From Flavobacterium poyangense (GTDB lineage: Bacteria; Bacteroidota; Bacteroidia; Flavobacteriales; Flavobacteriaceae): a stretch of 64,000 nt of DNA. The notes under the pieces are model-generated. The model made no database searches and had not been told where the DNA came from. It saw nothing but the letters and a program-made list of their open reading frames with translations. A program made the translations under genes and the position numbers. Positions 8,552-16,734 of the stretch are shown one piece after another (within the stretch, counting starts at the first letter, position 1; each line of letters begins with the position of its first letter). The stretch lies in assembly GCF_011751075.1 (NCBI RefSeq), contig NZ_JAALLN010000005.1, forward strand, positions 62,001 through 126,000, given 5' to 3'.

Positions 8552-8584
8552 TTGCGTTATCTATCTAGCAAACTTTTATTTTTG
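8552..8584 (+). promoter_or_regulatory. Promoter of the histone H1-like gene
   Basis: TTG (8552-8554) and the -7 box TATTTTTG (8577-8584) are separated by 22 bases. The predicted start, near 8591, leaves a leader of about 18 bases to the ATG at 8609. This argues that the in-frame TTG at 8552 is promoter, not coding sequence. Confidence 0.6.
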
Positions 8585-8608
8585 CGCCTTAATTTAATAA
8601 GTATAAGC

Positions 8609-8785
8609 ATGAACGATCTATTAGTAAAAATCAACGCCGAAATCGACACATTCAAAGCAGAAGCAGAAGCACTAACTGAGAAAGGTGTTAAAGCTGCTGG
8701 ACCAAGAGCACGTAAATCAACATTAGAAATTGAAAAACTTTTAAAAGAGTTTAGAAAAGTTTCTATCGAAGAATCAAAAAAATAA
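8609..8785 (+). CDS. Histone H1-like (Hc1 family) DNA-binding protein
   Basis: The 58-residue protein MNDLLVKINAEIDTFKAEAE... is one long helix pair rich in Lys and Glu, with the conserved KAAGPRARKSTLEIEKLLKEFRK segment found in the short histone H1-like proteins of Bacteroidetes. It likely binds DNA and helps compact the nucleoid. The open frame can be extended to 8552, but that region contains the promoter, so 8609 is the start. A strong terminator follows at 8808, making this a compact single-gene unit, probably highly expressed. Confidence 0.9.
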   Translation: MNDLLVKINAEIDTFKAEAEALTEKGVKAAGPRARKSTLEIEKLLKEFRKVSIEESKK

Positions 8786-8807
8786 TATTTGTATTCAAAA
8801 AATAAGA

Positions 8808-8840
8808 CCCGACAGTTTAATAAAAGTTGTCGGGTTTTTT
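8808..8840 (+). terminator. Intrinsic terminator of the histone-like gene
   Basis: Stem CCCGACA (8808-8814) / TGTCGGG (8828-8834) followed by six T. It has the same stem as the terminator at 590-625. Confidence 0.9.
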
Positions 8841-9132
8841 ATTGCAGGTGTTTTTTCGGTGGCACTACTTCTACTAATCGAAATGAAAATTTTTCTCTGA
8901 ATTTTTTAGGCTCTATTTTTTAGGAAGAACACTTCTGTGTTCGGATTTGTTGCGCAGTACATTGTTATTTACTTCTGTATTCTTCGAGGTGAGTTTGAGA
9001 AACGTTAAAACCTATTCTTGTCTGACGGTTTGAGAAGTATCGGATTGTGGTAAAATTATAGGGCAGTTATAGTGTGTTGTTCTGAAATTAGTTGTTGAAA
9101 TTTAACGGTAATAAATTCATTAAAAACAGCTA
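8841..9132. other. Gap without a recognised gene
   Basis: I find no ORF, hairpin or promoter pair that I can support between the histone terminator and the promoter of the next gene. Confidence 0.4.
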
Positions 9133-9140
9133 TATATTTG
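9133..9140 (+). promoter_or_regulatory. -7 box (TATATTTG) upstream of 9200-9922
   Basis: A full TANNTTTG match. A start near 9146 would give a leader of about 54 bases. A TTG-rich stretch (9092-9097) is farther upstream than the ideal -33 position. Confidence 0.45.
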
Positions 9141-9199
9141 CTACATACACATAATGCAAATTTGTTGTACTTCGTATTATAAAAATAATCGGAAAAAGT

Positions 9200-9922
9200 A
9201 TGACACTATTGAAAATTAAAGGAAAAAGTATTGTAAACGTAGCAGGATTTGTTCTTTTGGCAAGTTTACAACTCAATGCACAAATAGTAAAAAATACAGT
9301 TGATTCGCCCACAACTCTTATTAAATCTACTGTTCAGGAAACGCAGTCTGCCAACAAAGGGCTTTTGTCAGTCAGAATGAGTACAAAACAAAGAAACGCT
9401 ATTGTTTCTCCGGCAACCGGTTTGGTGGTTTACAATACGACAAAAGAGAAACCGGAAGTATTCACCGGAACAGTTTGGTACAGTATTGCACCGGAACTGA
9501 CCGCAGCAGAAACAACCGTCAGGACTATATCTGATCAAGCTGTTCAACAATCAGACTTGAAAGCTTTAGATAAAAAAAAGAACCTTTCTGGAAGAGAATT
9601 TAAAGAGATATCGGGTAATACTTTAGCTACTGTAACTTTGCCGGCAGATAAGGATGTTGCAGTGGCAGTCCGTCCATCGTACACTTATGAGCATGATAGT
9701 TTTGTGGTTTTTTTGCCCTTTGCAGAACCTAAAGTTGGGAGAACTTATACCTTTAATGTGACCCCGACGAATGATTGTGTTATATACATGTCAGATAATA
9801 GTTCTACGACTTTTTTGAATGATAAAGAATTGGTTAAAGGTAGAGGAAACGCTATTTCTTTTAAAGCAGGAGATTCATTTTCATTAGTACATGTAGGAGG
9901 CAGAAGATGGTATATTTTGTAA
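9200..9922 (+). CDS. Secreted surface-type protein, unknown function
   Basis: 240 residues with a signal peptide (hydrophobic segment VAGFVLLASLQLNAQ ending near residue 27). The segment GLLSVRMSTKQRNAIVSPATGLVVYNTT followed by FTGTVWYSI closely resembles the N-terminal module of many Bacteroidetes cell-surface proteins, usually written GLLLPRMTTAQRNAI...GLLVYNT. In longer relatives this module precedes collagen-like or C-terminal beta domains, and here a compact beta-rich region follows (VAVRPSYTYEHDSFVVFLP, TYTFNVTPTNDCVIYM). The gene at 63115 has a related N-terminus. No sorting domain is visible. Confidence 0.6.
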   Translation: MTLLKIKGKSIVNVAGFVLLASLQLNAQIVKNTVDSPTTLIKSTVQETQSANKGLLSVRMSTKQRNAIVSPATGLVVYNTTKEKPEVFTGTVWYSIAPELTAAETTVRTISDQAVQQSDLKALDKKKNLSGREFKEISGNTLATVTLPADKDVAVAVRPSYTYEHDSFVVFLPFAEPKVGRTYTFNVTPTNDCVIYMSDNSSTTFLNDKELVKGRGNAISFKAGDSFSLVHVGGRRWYIL

Positions 9923-10203
9923 AAGTAAAATGGGAGTTTTTTTATAGTCTTCTATAATTTTTTTGTTTACCAGATTGATACGAAAGTTTGTAGTTATCTT
10001 ATTTATTTGAAAATGCAGGATTCATGGAGTCAATATTAGAATTGAGCATTTGTGTTTTGTTTAATAATTGATTAATAAACACGATACATTCCAGCGCTAA
10101 TTAACAGGAGGTAATTGACAGTACTAAATTTTATGAGAAGCGATTGGTTCTGTTAGAGAATTGATCGCCTTTTTATTTTTTGGAATACACTCGGCTATGT
10201 AAA
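9923..10203. other. Gap with an imperfect terminator-like hairpin
   Basis: No gene is supported. GCGAT (10140-10144) pairs with ATCGC (10164-10168), with further weaker pairing of GGTTC to GAATT inside. A T-rich run follows, suggesting a plus-strand terminator that may end the 9200-9922 transcript. A tiny frame of seven codons (10133-10156) follows AACAGGAGG but is too short to call. Confidence 0.4.
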
Positions 10204-10239
10204 GACATAAAAAAAACGAGGATTCTAAAGCCTCGTTCT
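10204..10239 (-). terminator. Intrinsic terminator of the YegP-like gene
   Basis: On the minus strand AACGAGG and CCTCGTT form a 7-bp stem (10215-10221 / 10231-10237) followed by seven T. It lies 26 bases after the stop of the gene ending at 10265. Confidence 0.8.
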
Positions 10240-10264
10240 TTTAGTTTGTTATTTCTTATAAAAC

Positions 10265-10597
10265 TTATACGGTCTGATCGTCTGTTACAGCATCCGGAGC
10301 ATTTGTTTTTACTGAAGTAATTCCATTTTCTCTCGCGGCTACGCTCTCATACATTTCGCTTGCTCCGATAATTTGGCCATTACTTGCTTTTAGATTGAAA
10401 TAAGGTTTTCCATTGCTCGATTCTTTTCTGTCATATCTATTATCGTCCTGTGAGTTTGTTTTCACAGATTCGATTCCTTTTGTACAAGCATCTTTTGTGG
10501 TGTAACCTTCGCTGGCTAAGATAGTCTGACCATTTCCAGCTTTTAAATTGAATTGAAATTCGCCATTGGTTCTTTTAGTAATTACAAATTTTCCCAT
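10265..10597 (-). CDS. YegP family (DUF1508) protein
   Basis: This 110-residue protein is built of two tandem DUF1508 repeats: GKFVITKRTNGEFQFNLKAGNGQTILASEGY, then SNGKPYFNLKASNGQIIGASEMYES, each ending in xGIxSVKTN. This two-repeat layout is the standard YegP family architecture. The function is unknown. The small strand-rich domains are cytoplasmic. An extension of eight codons to 10621 is open, but MGKFVI at 10597 is the conserved family start. It ends at a clear terminator. Confidence 0.9.
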   Translation of the reverse strand: MGKFVITKRTNGEFQFNLKAGNGQTILASEGYTTKDACTKGIESVKTNSQDDNRYDRKESSNGKPYFNLKASNGQIIGASEMYESVAARENGITSVKTNAPDAVTDDQTV

Positions 10598-10699
10598 ATA
10601 ATTTTTGTTTAAGTTAGGCATTTAATAGTATGCTATTTATAAAAGTACAAAACTTAGTTGTACAAATTATACCTGAATACAAAATAATTGCTTCTTGCT

Positions 10700-12094
10700 T
10701 TATTTTCTATTGAAAGAAGGCAATATATACTTTTGAATGATTTCGTCACTTGGCGATTGGGAGTTATAGTTTCCTCCCGTAATAATGGTGACCATATTCT
10801 GTTCTTCCCAAATGTAAATCTTCTGACCACCGTTTCCTTGTGCTGTTTTGGCATTATAGCGTACACCGTTTACATCTAATTGTTTAAGCCACCAAAGGAA
10901 ACCATAATTTACGCCCTGAACAACAGATTGTTTGGTTAAGGATTCTTTTACCCATGCTGAGGAAATGACCTGTTTGCCATTCCAAACCCCTTTATTGAGG
11001 TAAAGCAAACCTAGTTTTGCCATATCGCGTGAGTTTAAATAGAGCTGGCAAAAGGTTTCGGCACTTGATGCATCGGGTTTAAAATTCCAGGTGAAATTTT
11101 TAATACCAATGTCTTTAAAAAGGGTTTGTTTAGCAAAATCGGGTAGTGGCATTTTGGTTGCTTTCTCGATAATTCTGCCCAATAGTATTGGATTTCCGGA
11201 ACAATACATTCCTTTTCCTCCCGGCACATCAACCATTGGTAAGTCTAAGGTGTATTGAATCCAGTCCGGAGAAGAATTCATTATGGTTTCGTTGCCTTCC
11301 GATTTAGGATTACTTACATCACAGTCTAAACCGCTTTGATTGGTCAGAAGGTTTTTAATCGAAATCAATCTTTTGTCTTCCGTAAGATTTTTAAAAGTAT
11401 ATTCCGGAAAATAGGAAAGCACAGTGACGTCTTTATTTTCGATTAAACCTTTGTCAATTGCAATTCCGGTAAGAGCAGAAACAAAACTTTTGGTAGCCGA
11501 TCTTAATTCGTGTAGTTTGGTTTTGTTGTATTCATAAAAATACTCTTCAAATACTAATTTACCATCTTTTATAATCAAAACACTGTGAACGTTTGGAAAG
11601 GTACCGTCAACAATTTTTTGCATCATTTCATTTAACAACGATTTGTCTAATCCGGAATAATCGAGATTTCCGGTAGGTATTCCATCAGGATCCTGCTTGG
11701 GTTGCAGGTAGACGTATTTAAAGTCTTTTGCATTTGGTCGTGCATACCACATTTCTTTAGGAAAAACGACTTTTTTTGTAACTAAGTTAAAAGTGCTCCC
11801 TTCTGTAGTATAACTTGCAATTGCCCCATCTTTTCTGGAAAAAGTCACTTTTTCGCCTGAGATGTTTTGAAAAATATCTTTGTCAATTGCTTTTAGTTGA
11901 TATCTGCTTTCGTTAATAATGGCATATAAGACAGTATCTTTTGGAGAGGCCGCTATTTTAAGCGTGCCTTTATTCAGATATTCATAGATACCTTCATATT
12001 CTTTTAATTGTTCGTATGTATGTTTGAATTTTTGTTGGGAGTAACTGGAATATAATGTCAATAAAAATAACAGCTGCAAATAGTTTTTTTTCAT
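10700..12094 (-). CDS. Exported serine hydrolase, class C beta-lactamase fold
   Basis: 464 residues starting with a signal peptide (KNYLQLLFLLTLYSSYS). Residues 25-125 form an extra N-terminal strand-rich domain. The beta-lactamase domain follows, with nucleophile motif S199-A-T-K202 in LRSATKSFVSALTGIAIDKG, the second motif YCSGNP in the YxN position, and GNGGQ near the C-terminus in place of the KTG/HxG triad. These are usual for the broad esterase / peptidase / beta-lactamase-like family (6-aminohexanoate-dimer hydrolase type), so antibiotic resistance should not be assumed. The gene is followed by the YegP-like gene on the same strand. Confidence 0.85.
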   Translation of the reverse strand: MKKNYLQLLFLLTLYSSYSQQKFKHTYEQLKEYEGIYEYLNKGTLKIAASPKDTVLYAIINESRYQLKAIDKDIFQNISGEKVTFSRKDGAIASYTTEGSTFNLVTKKVVFPKEMWYARPNAKDFKYVYLQPKQDPDGIPTGNLDYSGLDKSLLNEMMQKIVDGTFPNVHSVLIIKDGKLVFEEYFYEYNKTKLHELRSATKSFVSALTGIAIDKGLIENKDVTVLSYFPEYTFKNLTEDKRLISIKNLLTNQSGLDCDVSNPKSEGNETIMNSSPDWIQYTLDLPMVDVPGGKGMYCSGNPILLGRIIEKATKMPLPDFAKQTLFKDIGIKNFTWNFKPDASSAETFCQLYLNSRDMAKLGLLYLNKGVWNGKQVISSAWVKESLTKQSVVQGVNYGFLWWLKQLDVNGVRYNAKTAQGNGGQKIYIWEEQNMVTIITGGNYNSQSPSDEIIQKYILPSFNRK

Positions 12095-12143
12095 TCTTTT
12101 GGTTTTAAAAGATTGTTTGTTAGTTAATTAACGAAAGTTATAA

Positions 12144-12183
12144 AAAAAAGAGACACTTAATTAATAATTAGTGTCTCTTTTTT
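12144..12183 (-). terminator. Bidirectional-type terminator hairpin
   Basis: AAAAAGAGACAC and GTGTCTCTTTTT form a long stem flanked by A and T runs on either side. On the minus strand it terminates the DUF2911 gene that ends at 12205. Confidence 0.85.
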
Positions 12184-12204
12184 ATTTTAGAAGTTTTTTT
12201 AAAC

Positions 12205-12765
12205 TTATTTGATCGTAATCGGAACCTCAACAGTTGTTTTATCCCAGCCAATAACCAGATTCGTAATAGCTCCCTGAGTGGTAAAAGCAATCGATAAGGC
12301 CTCTACCGGAGTTGATATTGATTTAACAGGAACCACAATTCTTACCAAATCTTTAGTTTGATCATAAGCATATCCGCCCCATAAATCAATTTCTTTGTTG
12401 ATGATAATGGTCCATTTGTCTTTTTCCGGAATAGCAAAAAGACTATAAGTACCTGCAGGAACAGCAATACCATTGATGGTAGCCGATTTGTAAAATTTAA
12501 TCTCCGTATTTTCATTAGCCCCTACACGCCATACTTCACCAAAAGGAATTAATTCACCAAAAATGGAGCGACCTTTAACAGAAGGTCTTGAATAAACAAC
12601 TTTTATCGACGGCAGTGTAGCGTCGGTTTTTTTGAATTTTACCGCTCTATTTGGGAAATAAGCGATATCAGCTGGGCTGGCATCCAAAGGAGGGAATTTA
12701 ACCTCTTGGGCATTAACAGAAAAGGCAAACAATAAAAGAAGAGTAAGGAAACTAAAGTTTTTCAT
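12205..12765 (-). CDS. Secreted DUF2911 domain protein
   Basis: 186 residues with a signal peptide (SFLTLLLLFAFSVNA, cleaved near residue 19). The rest is a DUF2911 domain: IKVVYSRPSVKGRSIFG, then VPFG-like LIPFGEVWRVGANENTEIKF, PAGTYSLFAIP and WTIIIN. The family is common in Bacteroidetes and its function is unknown. Genes of this type are usually single units. Here a -7 box upstream and a terminator downstream support a monocistronic transcript. Confidence 0.88.
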   Translation of the reverse strand: MKNFSFLTLLLLFAFSVNAQEVKFPPLDASPADIAYFPNRAVKFKKTDATLPSIKVVYSRPSVKGRSIFGELIPFGEVWRVGANENTEIKFYKSATINGIAVPAGTYSLFAIPEKDKWTIIINKEIDLWGGYAYDQTKDLVRIVVPVKSISTPVEALSIAFTTQGAITNLVIGWDKTTVEVPITIK

Positions 12766-12792
12766 AATGTAGTATTTTTAATATAGTTTATA

Positions 12793-12800
12793 CAAAAATA
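12793..12800 (-). promoter_or_regulatory. -7 box (TATTTTTG) of the DUF2911 gene
   Basis: The minus strand reads TATTTTTG about 28 bases upstream of the ATG at 12765. It matches TANNTTTG. No convincing -33 element was found. Confidence 0.5.
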
Positions 12801-12889
12801 AGCGAATAAAGTATAAGAAAAACTTAAATTATTTGCTTTTTCTTTTTTTCGTATCAAATGCAAATAATGCGATCTAGTTGCGAAAATAG

Positions 12890-12953
12890 CTTCAGCTTTC
12901 AAACTTTGCGACCCTTGCGTAACCCTTCGTGTTCCTTGCGGTTAAGCTTTTTT
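12890..12953. repeat. One-armed fragment of the intergenic hairpin repeat family
   Basis: The text AACTTTGCGACCCTTGCG followed by CCTTGCGGTTAAGC resembles the middle arm of the element at 2545-2902 and the element at 57908-58039. No matching opposite arm is present here, so it looks like a degraded copy. Confidence 0.5.
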
Positions 12954-12963
12954 TGCATTAAAG

Positions 12964-13614
12964 TTAAAATTGCAACTTAATTGTATCTCCTTTGTTTTCT
13001 ACTGTGACTTCGGTAACATTGCTTTCTGAAGGAGTTTGAGTGGGGTACCAGTTTCGATTTGGCCTTACCATAATCAGTAGACCTTCATCATCGCCTATGG
13101 CAGAAAAAATTTCGCTGTTAGAATTTTTAGAAAAGAAATTCAATCCGTATTTTGTTAGCAATTCATTACCTAATTGCAACGGATTGTCAGTGACTATCCC
13201 AATTTCACTAATATTCAAAATCGATTTGGAACTGAATTCTGCTGTCTGTTTGTTGTTGAGGTCATGTCGGGCAATAAACTCCAGTAAATTTCCATTGTTG
13301 TCATAAAAATAAACCGCATTGGCATTCCAATTTTCAAAATTTGCAATTACATTTTGATCTTCAATGCGAACTATATCAACTCTGTTTTTACACCATTCTA
13401 TGGCTTCGTCAAGCTTGTTTTCCGGGATATTAAAAGCAAAATGATACATAGAGTCAAATTGCGGATCCTCAATGAATCTTAAAATGGATTTCCCTGCCTG
13501 AATTGTAACAGATTCATTGTTTTTTTCAATAATCGAAAGTCCTAAGATATCCTGATAAAATGCAGCAGTTGCAGTACTATTATTTGTGATAATCTGAATG
13601 TGTTCTAACTTCAT
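12964..13614 (-). CDS. VOC (glyoxalase/bleomycin resistance fold) family protein
   Basis: 216 residues made of two VOC-like halves. The first (1-118) runs from MKLEHIQIITNNSTATAAFYQDILGLS to FYDNNGNLLEFIARHD, with the H4 metal-ligand position and the terminal Glu in NLLEFI. The second (about 130-190) is shorter, with ISEIGIVTDNPLQLGNELLTKYGL. Such proteins bind a divalent metal and act on small molecules. The specific reaction is not predictable. It has its own -7 box (13660-13667) and ends next to a degraded repeat. Confidence 0.82.
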   Translation of the reverse strand: MKLEHIQIITNNSTATAAFYQDILGLSIIEKNNESVTIQAGKSILRFIEDPQFDSMYHFAFNIPENKLDEAIEWCKNRVDIVRIEDQNVIANFENWNANAVYFYDNNGNLLEFIARHDLNNKQTAEFSSKSILNISEIGIVTDNPLQLGNELLTKYGLNFFSKNSNSEIFSAIGDDEGLLIMVRPNRNWYPTQTPSESNVTEVTVENKGDTIKLQF

Positions 13615-13659
13615 GATCGTGGTTTTTTAAATAAGAAGAAAACTTCTTTTCGTTTCAAA

Positions 13660-13667
13660 CAAATTTA
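13660..13667 (-). promoter_or_regulatory. -7 box (TAAATTTG) of the VOC gene
   Basis: A full consensus match on the minus strand. Just downstream, in the presumed leader (13632-13647), is a perfect AAGAAG-AAAA-CTTCTT inverted repeat that could be an operator or a small hairpin. Confidence 0.45.
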
Positions 13668-13780
13668 AAAAAGACCTGTCATACTCTGATGAGCTCCCTA
13701 TCTTAAACCTCGATGAGAGAATAGCGAATTGTTATGAGAATTACGTTGTCATTATAAGTTTTTTTTAAATGAATTAAGTA

Positions 13781-13888
13781 GCATACTAGCTCATTGAGTC
13801 CAATTATCTGAACAGAGATATTGTTCATTTTTCAAATAATTTTCAAAGAAAATCACATCTAATAATTGGATCCAAGAGCTTAGTATGA
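13781..13888. repeat. Imperfect inverted repeat between the VOC gene and the ABC operon
   Basis: The arms GCATACTAGCTC...TCCAATTAT (13781-13810) and ATAATTGGA...GAGCTTAGTATG (13861-13888) pair with a few mismatches and one bulge around a 50-base centre. There is no T run on either strand, so it does not look like a terminator. It may be another dispersed hairpin element. Confidence 0.5.
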
Positions 13889-13919
13889 ACTTAAATCACT
13901 TATATGGTTTAAAACCTTT

Positions 13920-15275
13920 TTAAAAGGTCTGTAATTTATTATTTCTAAAATTCATCCATCCCAAAAACAGCAATACTAAATTGAAAAACAATAAAGGCAG
14001 AAAGGCTTTTGAGAGTTTTATTTCTGTTGTGTCGCTAAAAGTTTCCACTTTAAACTGATCCCATTTTTGCTGATTTACCGGAGCGTTGGTAAATATTTTT
14101 GGATAAAAATGCAAACGAAGCTTTTCATGAAATTGCTTGGTTTCCTTTAAAAACAAAAGTTGATTCCCTAAATCTGATTTTGCGATTTCATTCAATTGAA
14201 TTTGGGTATGCAATGTCGGGATGAAAAAAGCTATCGATTGGCTGGCCTTATTTCGCTGTTCCAATTTTGTTACCAGTTCCTTAGATTGTTGAGCCGAATC
14301 ATCATCACCCGCCTGTTGCATGGCATAGTACCAAAGCCAGTTAAATTCGGAATCAGGTAAAGGATAATTTTTAAATTGGGGATAATGCGTATAGAATTTA
14401 TCCAACGTTATTTTTTTATCCATATCCCATTTTTCGTGATAAGCATTTCTTTGTTTTACGGTTAGTTCCAGAGCCTCAGGTACTGGATATTTATTGACAA
14501 TATAAGTATTGATTATAGCCGGTAAAATAATAATAAGAAACAACCAGATCGTTAGTAAAATAACGGCATTAAAGTTCGAATTTTTTTGAAGTGAAACCAC
14601 ATAAAAACAAACCGAAAACCAAAATAAAACATATAAAATACTAAGACCATAAAAAACTAAAAAGGATTTGTCGATCGGAATTTTGAGAAGCAAAACAGCT
14701 ATAAAAAGTATAATTGTCAGAAGTGCCAACAAACTTAAAATTCTGATTTGGAATAGTTTTACTATGTATAAAAAAGTGTTCTGACTTTGCGTTGCTACAA
14801 TTTTCCAGGTGCCGCTTTCTTTTTCTTCGGAAATCAGATTGTATGAAAAGGTGATAATCAATAGAGGGAAAAGATAAACCAATACAAAACTAAAATCAAT
14901 GTTTCCTGATAATAAATTAGCAGGATTATTGAGCTCTGCATCATATTTTTGTGCTTCCAAACCACGAATGGTAACACTCTGAATAGACGGATTTACATCG
15001 CGCTGTCCAATCGCCAGACTACTAATCGGGAAGGTTTTATTGACGAGCGAAAACTTAATATAATAGAGTAGGAGACCAATTTCGTCTTTATGATAAGCAG
15101 CATTTCTGGCAATATGTTCTTTCTGATAAAGTGCTGCTTCTGTTATAGAATGCTGTTGTTTATTCTGAAATTGCTGTCCGATTATAAGACTTATAAATCC
15201 CGTGAGCAGCAAGAAAAGCAGACCTATTTTAGTTCCCTTAGATCGAATGAAATTTTTAAATAGCAGTACTAACAT
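13920..15275 (-). CDS. ABC transporter permease, DUF3526 type (second permease)
   Basis: 451 residues. There is one N-terminal membrane segment (about 15-35), then a large extracytoplasmic loop (36-125) and a group of further segments (about 128-260: FSFVLVYLFPLLIITFSYNLISEEKESGTW and onward). A second long loop follows, then a final segment near 425-443. The EEKESGTWK motif after the second segment is the typical cytoplasmic coupling motif of ABC-2 permeases. It is the last gene of a tight operon, two bases after the preceding permease. The pair presumably forms the membrane channel with the ATPase at 19216. The substrate is unknown. Confidence 0.82.
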   Translation of the reverse strand: MLVLLFKNFIRSKGTKIGLLFLLLTGFISLIIGQQFQNKQQHSITEAALYQKEHIARNAAYHKDEIGLLLYYIKFSLVNKTFPISSLAIGQRDVNPSIQSVTIRGLEAQKYDAELNNPANLLSGNIDFSFVLVYLFPLLIITFSYNLISEEKESGTWKIVATQSQNTFLYIVKLFQIRILSLLALLTIILFIAVLLLKIPIDKSFLVFYGLSILYVLFWFSVCFYVVSLQKNSNFNAVILLTIWLFLIIILPAIINTYIVNKYPVPEALELTVKQRNAYHEKWDMDKKITLDKFYTHYPQFKNYPLPDSEFNWLWYYAMQQAGDDDSAQQSKELVTKLEQRNKASQSIAFFIPTLHTQIQLNEIAKSDLGNQLLFLKETKQFHEKLRLHFYPKIFTNAPVNQQKWDQFKVETFSDTTEIKLSKAFLPLLFFNLVLLFLGWMNFRNNKLQTF

Positions 15276-15277
15276 AA

Positions 15278-16729
15278 TTAAATGGTTTTAAGGTTTTTTG
15301 ACGCCACACGGATGAGAATAAACAGCAGGCTAATCCACAGAATGATAGAGATAATGGAAATGATTTCGCTTTTTAAAACATCACTGATGCCTTTTGGTTC
15401 ATAATGAAATTCGTCCAGATCTGCCCAATGTTTTTTGCTGATACTAAGCGGTTTGTCTGTTGCTCCGGGTTTTTTATTACTGATGTACTTAATTTGTAAA
15501 GCATTCATTTTTTGCGCCATTAAGTAACGATAGTCTTCTGCCTGTTTCTGAAAATCGATATAAGAATCGTAATCGGTATTAGACAATCCCATAGACAAAT
15601 TTTTCATTGCGATATAGGGATTAAAAAAGGAAACGGCTTTTGAGAAACGATTCTGTTTTTCATAAATTTTCAGTAAGGATTCCAAATGTTGGTTGTAAAT
15701 TTTCGAACTGATTTTTTCACCTTCAGTCATAATAAAACCGGAATAATTGAAAGGCAGTTTCTGGACAGAATCAACTTTGTAGACACTAAGCAGTGAATCT
15801 TTTATTGCTTTGTAATGCAAATCATTCGGGTTATGACTGTCTCCTTGTTTGAGAATATCTTGCTCGATATCGCTATTGAATTGAATTTTAGATGGAGCTT
15901 CATACAAATAAGCCCCGATTGCCTGAGTGGTTCTGGGCAGAATGATTGTAAATACCAACCAGATTCCGATAAGGCTAATCAATGCTTTTTTTGAAGTTTT
16001 ACTTGCAGCGGAGACCAAAACGGCAATAGCGCAGAAAAAGGTCAAATAGATAAAATGGAATATAATGAATAAAAGCATTTTTAATGTTTCATCAAAAGAA
16101 ATGCTGAAGTTTTGAAGGAATAACCAAAGTAAAACCAGAATCAATATTGTCGGAATAAAAAGGAGCATAATTACAGAGACGATCCCTAATACTTTTCCAA
16201 TTAACAATTGTTTCCAGTTGATGCCTTGACTTAAAAGCAATTTTAAAGTTCCGTTCTCTCTTTCGGCTGCGACCGAATTAAATCCGATAAAAAAGATTAA
16301 TAAAGGCAATAATACCTGTAAAACCATTGCAATGCTGATTTCTCCAAAACGCAGCATGCTGTTTGAAAATCCGGCTTCAGAAAAGTTGGCGGTGTTCTGT
16401 TTGTGTGCTTCAAGGAATATAGCATTTCCGAAAAAGGGTTCCATTCCAAATTCAAAAACACTTAGCGAACTGCTTTTTCTGAAAGCAAAATTCCCGTAAT
16501 GCGCCATTCTGTGTGGATTTTTATCCGGATTCTTTAACCAGTCTTCCCTTGATTCATGTTGGTATTTTTCGCTCGTTTCATTTTGGCTGCTATAATTTTG
16601 CCAACCCGAAAAAGCAGCATATACTAACAAAATGCCAATATAAAAGGTAATTATATATAGTGCCTTGTTTTTAAAAAGGGAATTCCTTAAATGTCTGGCT
16701 ATTAGAATTTCTATGTGTAGTGCTTTCAT
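15278..16729 (-). CDS. ABC transporter permease, DUF3526 type (first permease)
   Basis: 483 residues with the same topology as its downstream neighbour: an N-terminal membrane segment (about 20-42), a long loop, then LQVLLPLLIFFIGFNSVAAERENGTLKLLLSQG, in which AERENGTLK is the coupling motif. Three or four further segments follow (175-260), then a second large loop and a C-terminal segment. It starts five bases after the TonB receptor stop and ends two bases before the next permease. Co-transcription with a TonB-dependent receptor suggests one envelope-spanning system. Direction of transport is not shown by the sequence. Confidence 0.82.
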   Translation of the reverse strand: MKALHIEILIARHLRNSLFKNKALYIITFYIGILLVYAAFSGWQNYSSQNETSEKYQHESREDWLKNPDKNPHRMAHYGNFAFRKSSSLSVFEFGMEPFFGNAIFLEAHKQNTANFSEAGFSNSMLRFGEISIAMVLQVLLPLLIFFIGFNSVAAERENGTLKLLLSQGINWKQLLIGKVLGIVSVIMLLFIPTILILVLLWLFLQNFSISFDETLKMLLFIIFHFIYLTFFCAIAVLVSAASKTSKKALISLIGIWLVFTIILPRTTQAIGAYLYEAPSKIQFNSDIEQDILKQGDSHNPNDLHYKAIKDSLLSVYKVDSVQKLPFNYSGFIMTEGEKISSKIYNQHLESLLKIYEKQNRFSKAVSFFNPYIAMKNLSMGLSNTDYDSYIDFQKQAEDYRYLMAQKMNALQIKYISNKKPGATDKPLSISKKHWADLDEFHYEPKGISDVLKSEIISIISIILWISLLFILIRVASKNLKTI

Positions 16730-16734
16730 ACAGA

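Noticed and set aside
8552..8608. N-terminal extension of the histone H1-like gene from a TTG
   Set aside because: This stretch contains the -33/-7 promoter; homologous proteins start at the ATG at 8609.
10700..12094. Antibiotic-resistance beta-lactamase
   Set aside because: The motifs SxxK, YCS and GNGGQ fit the wide serine hydrolase family; the extra N-terminal domain and lack of a clear KTG make a resistance role unsupported.
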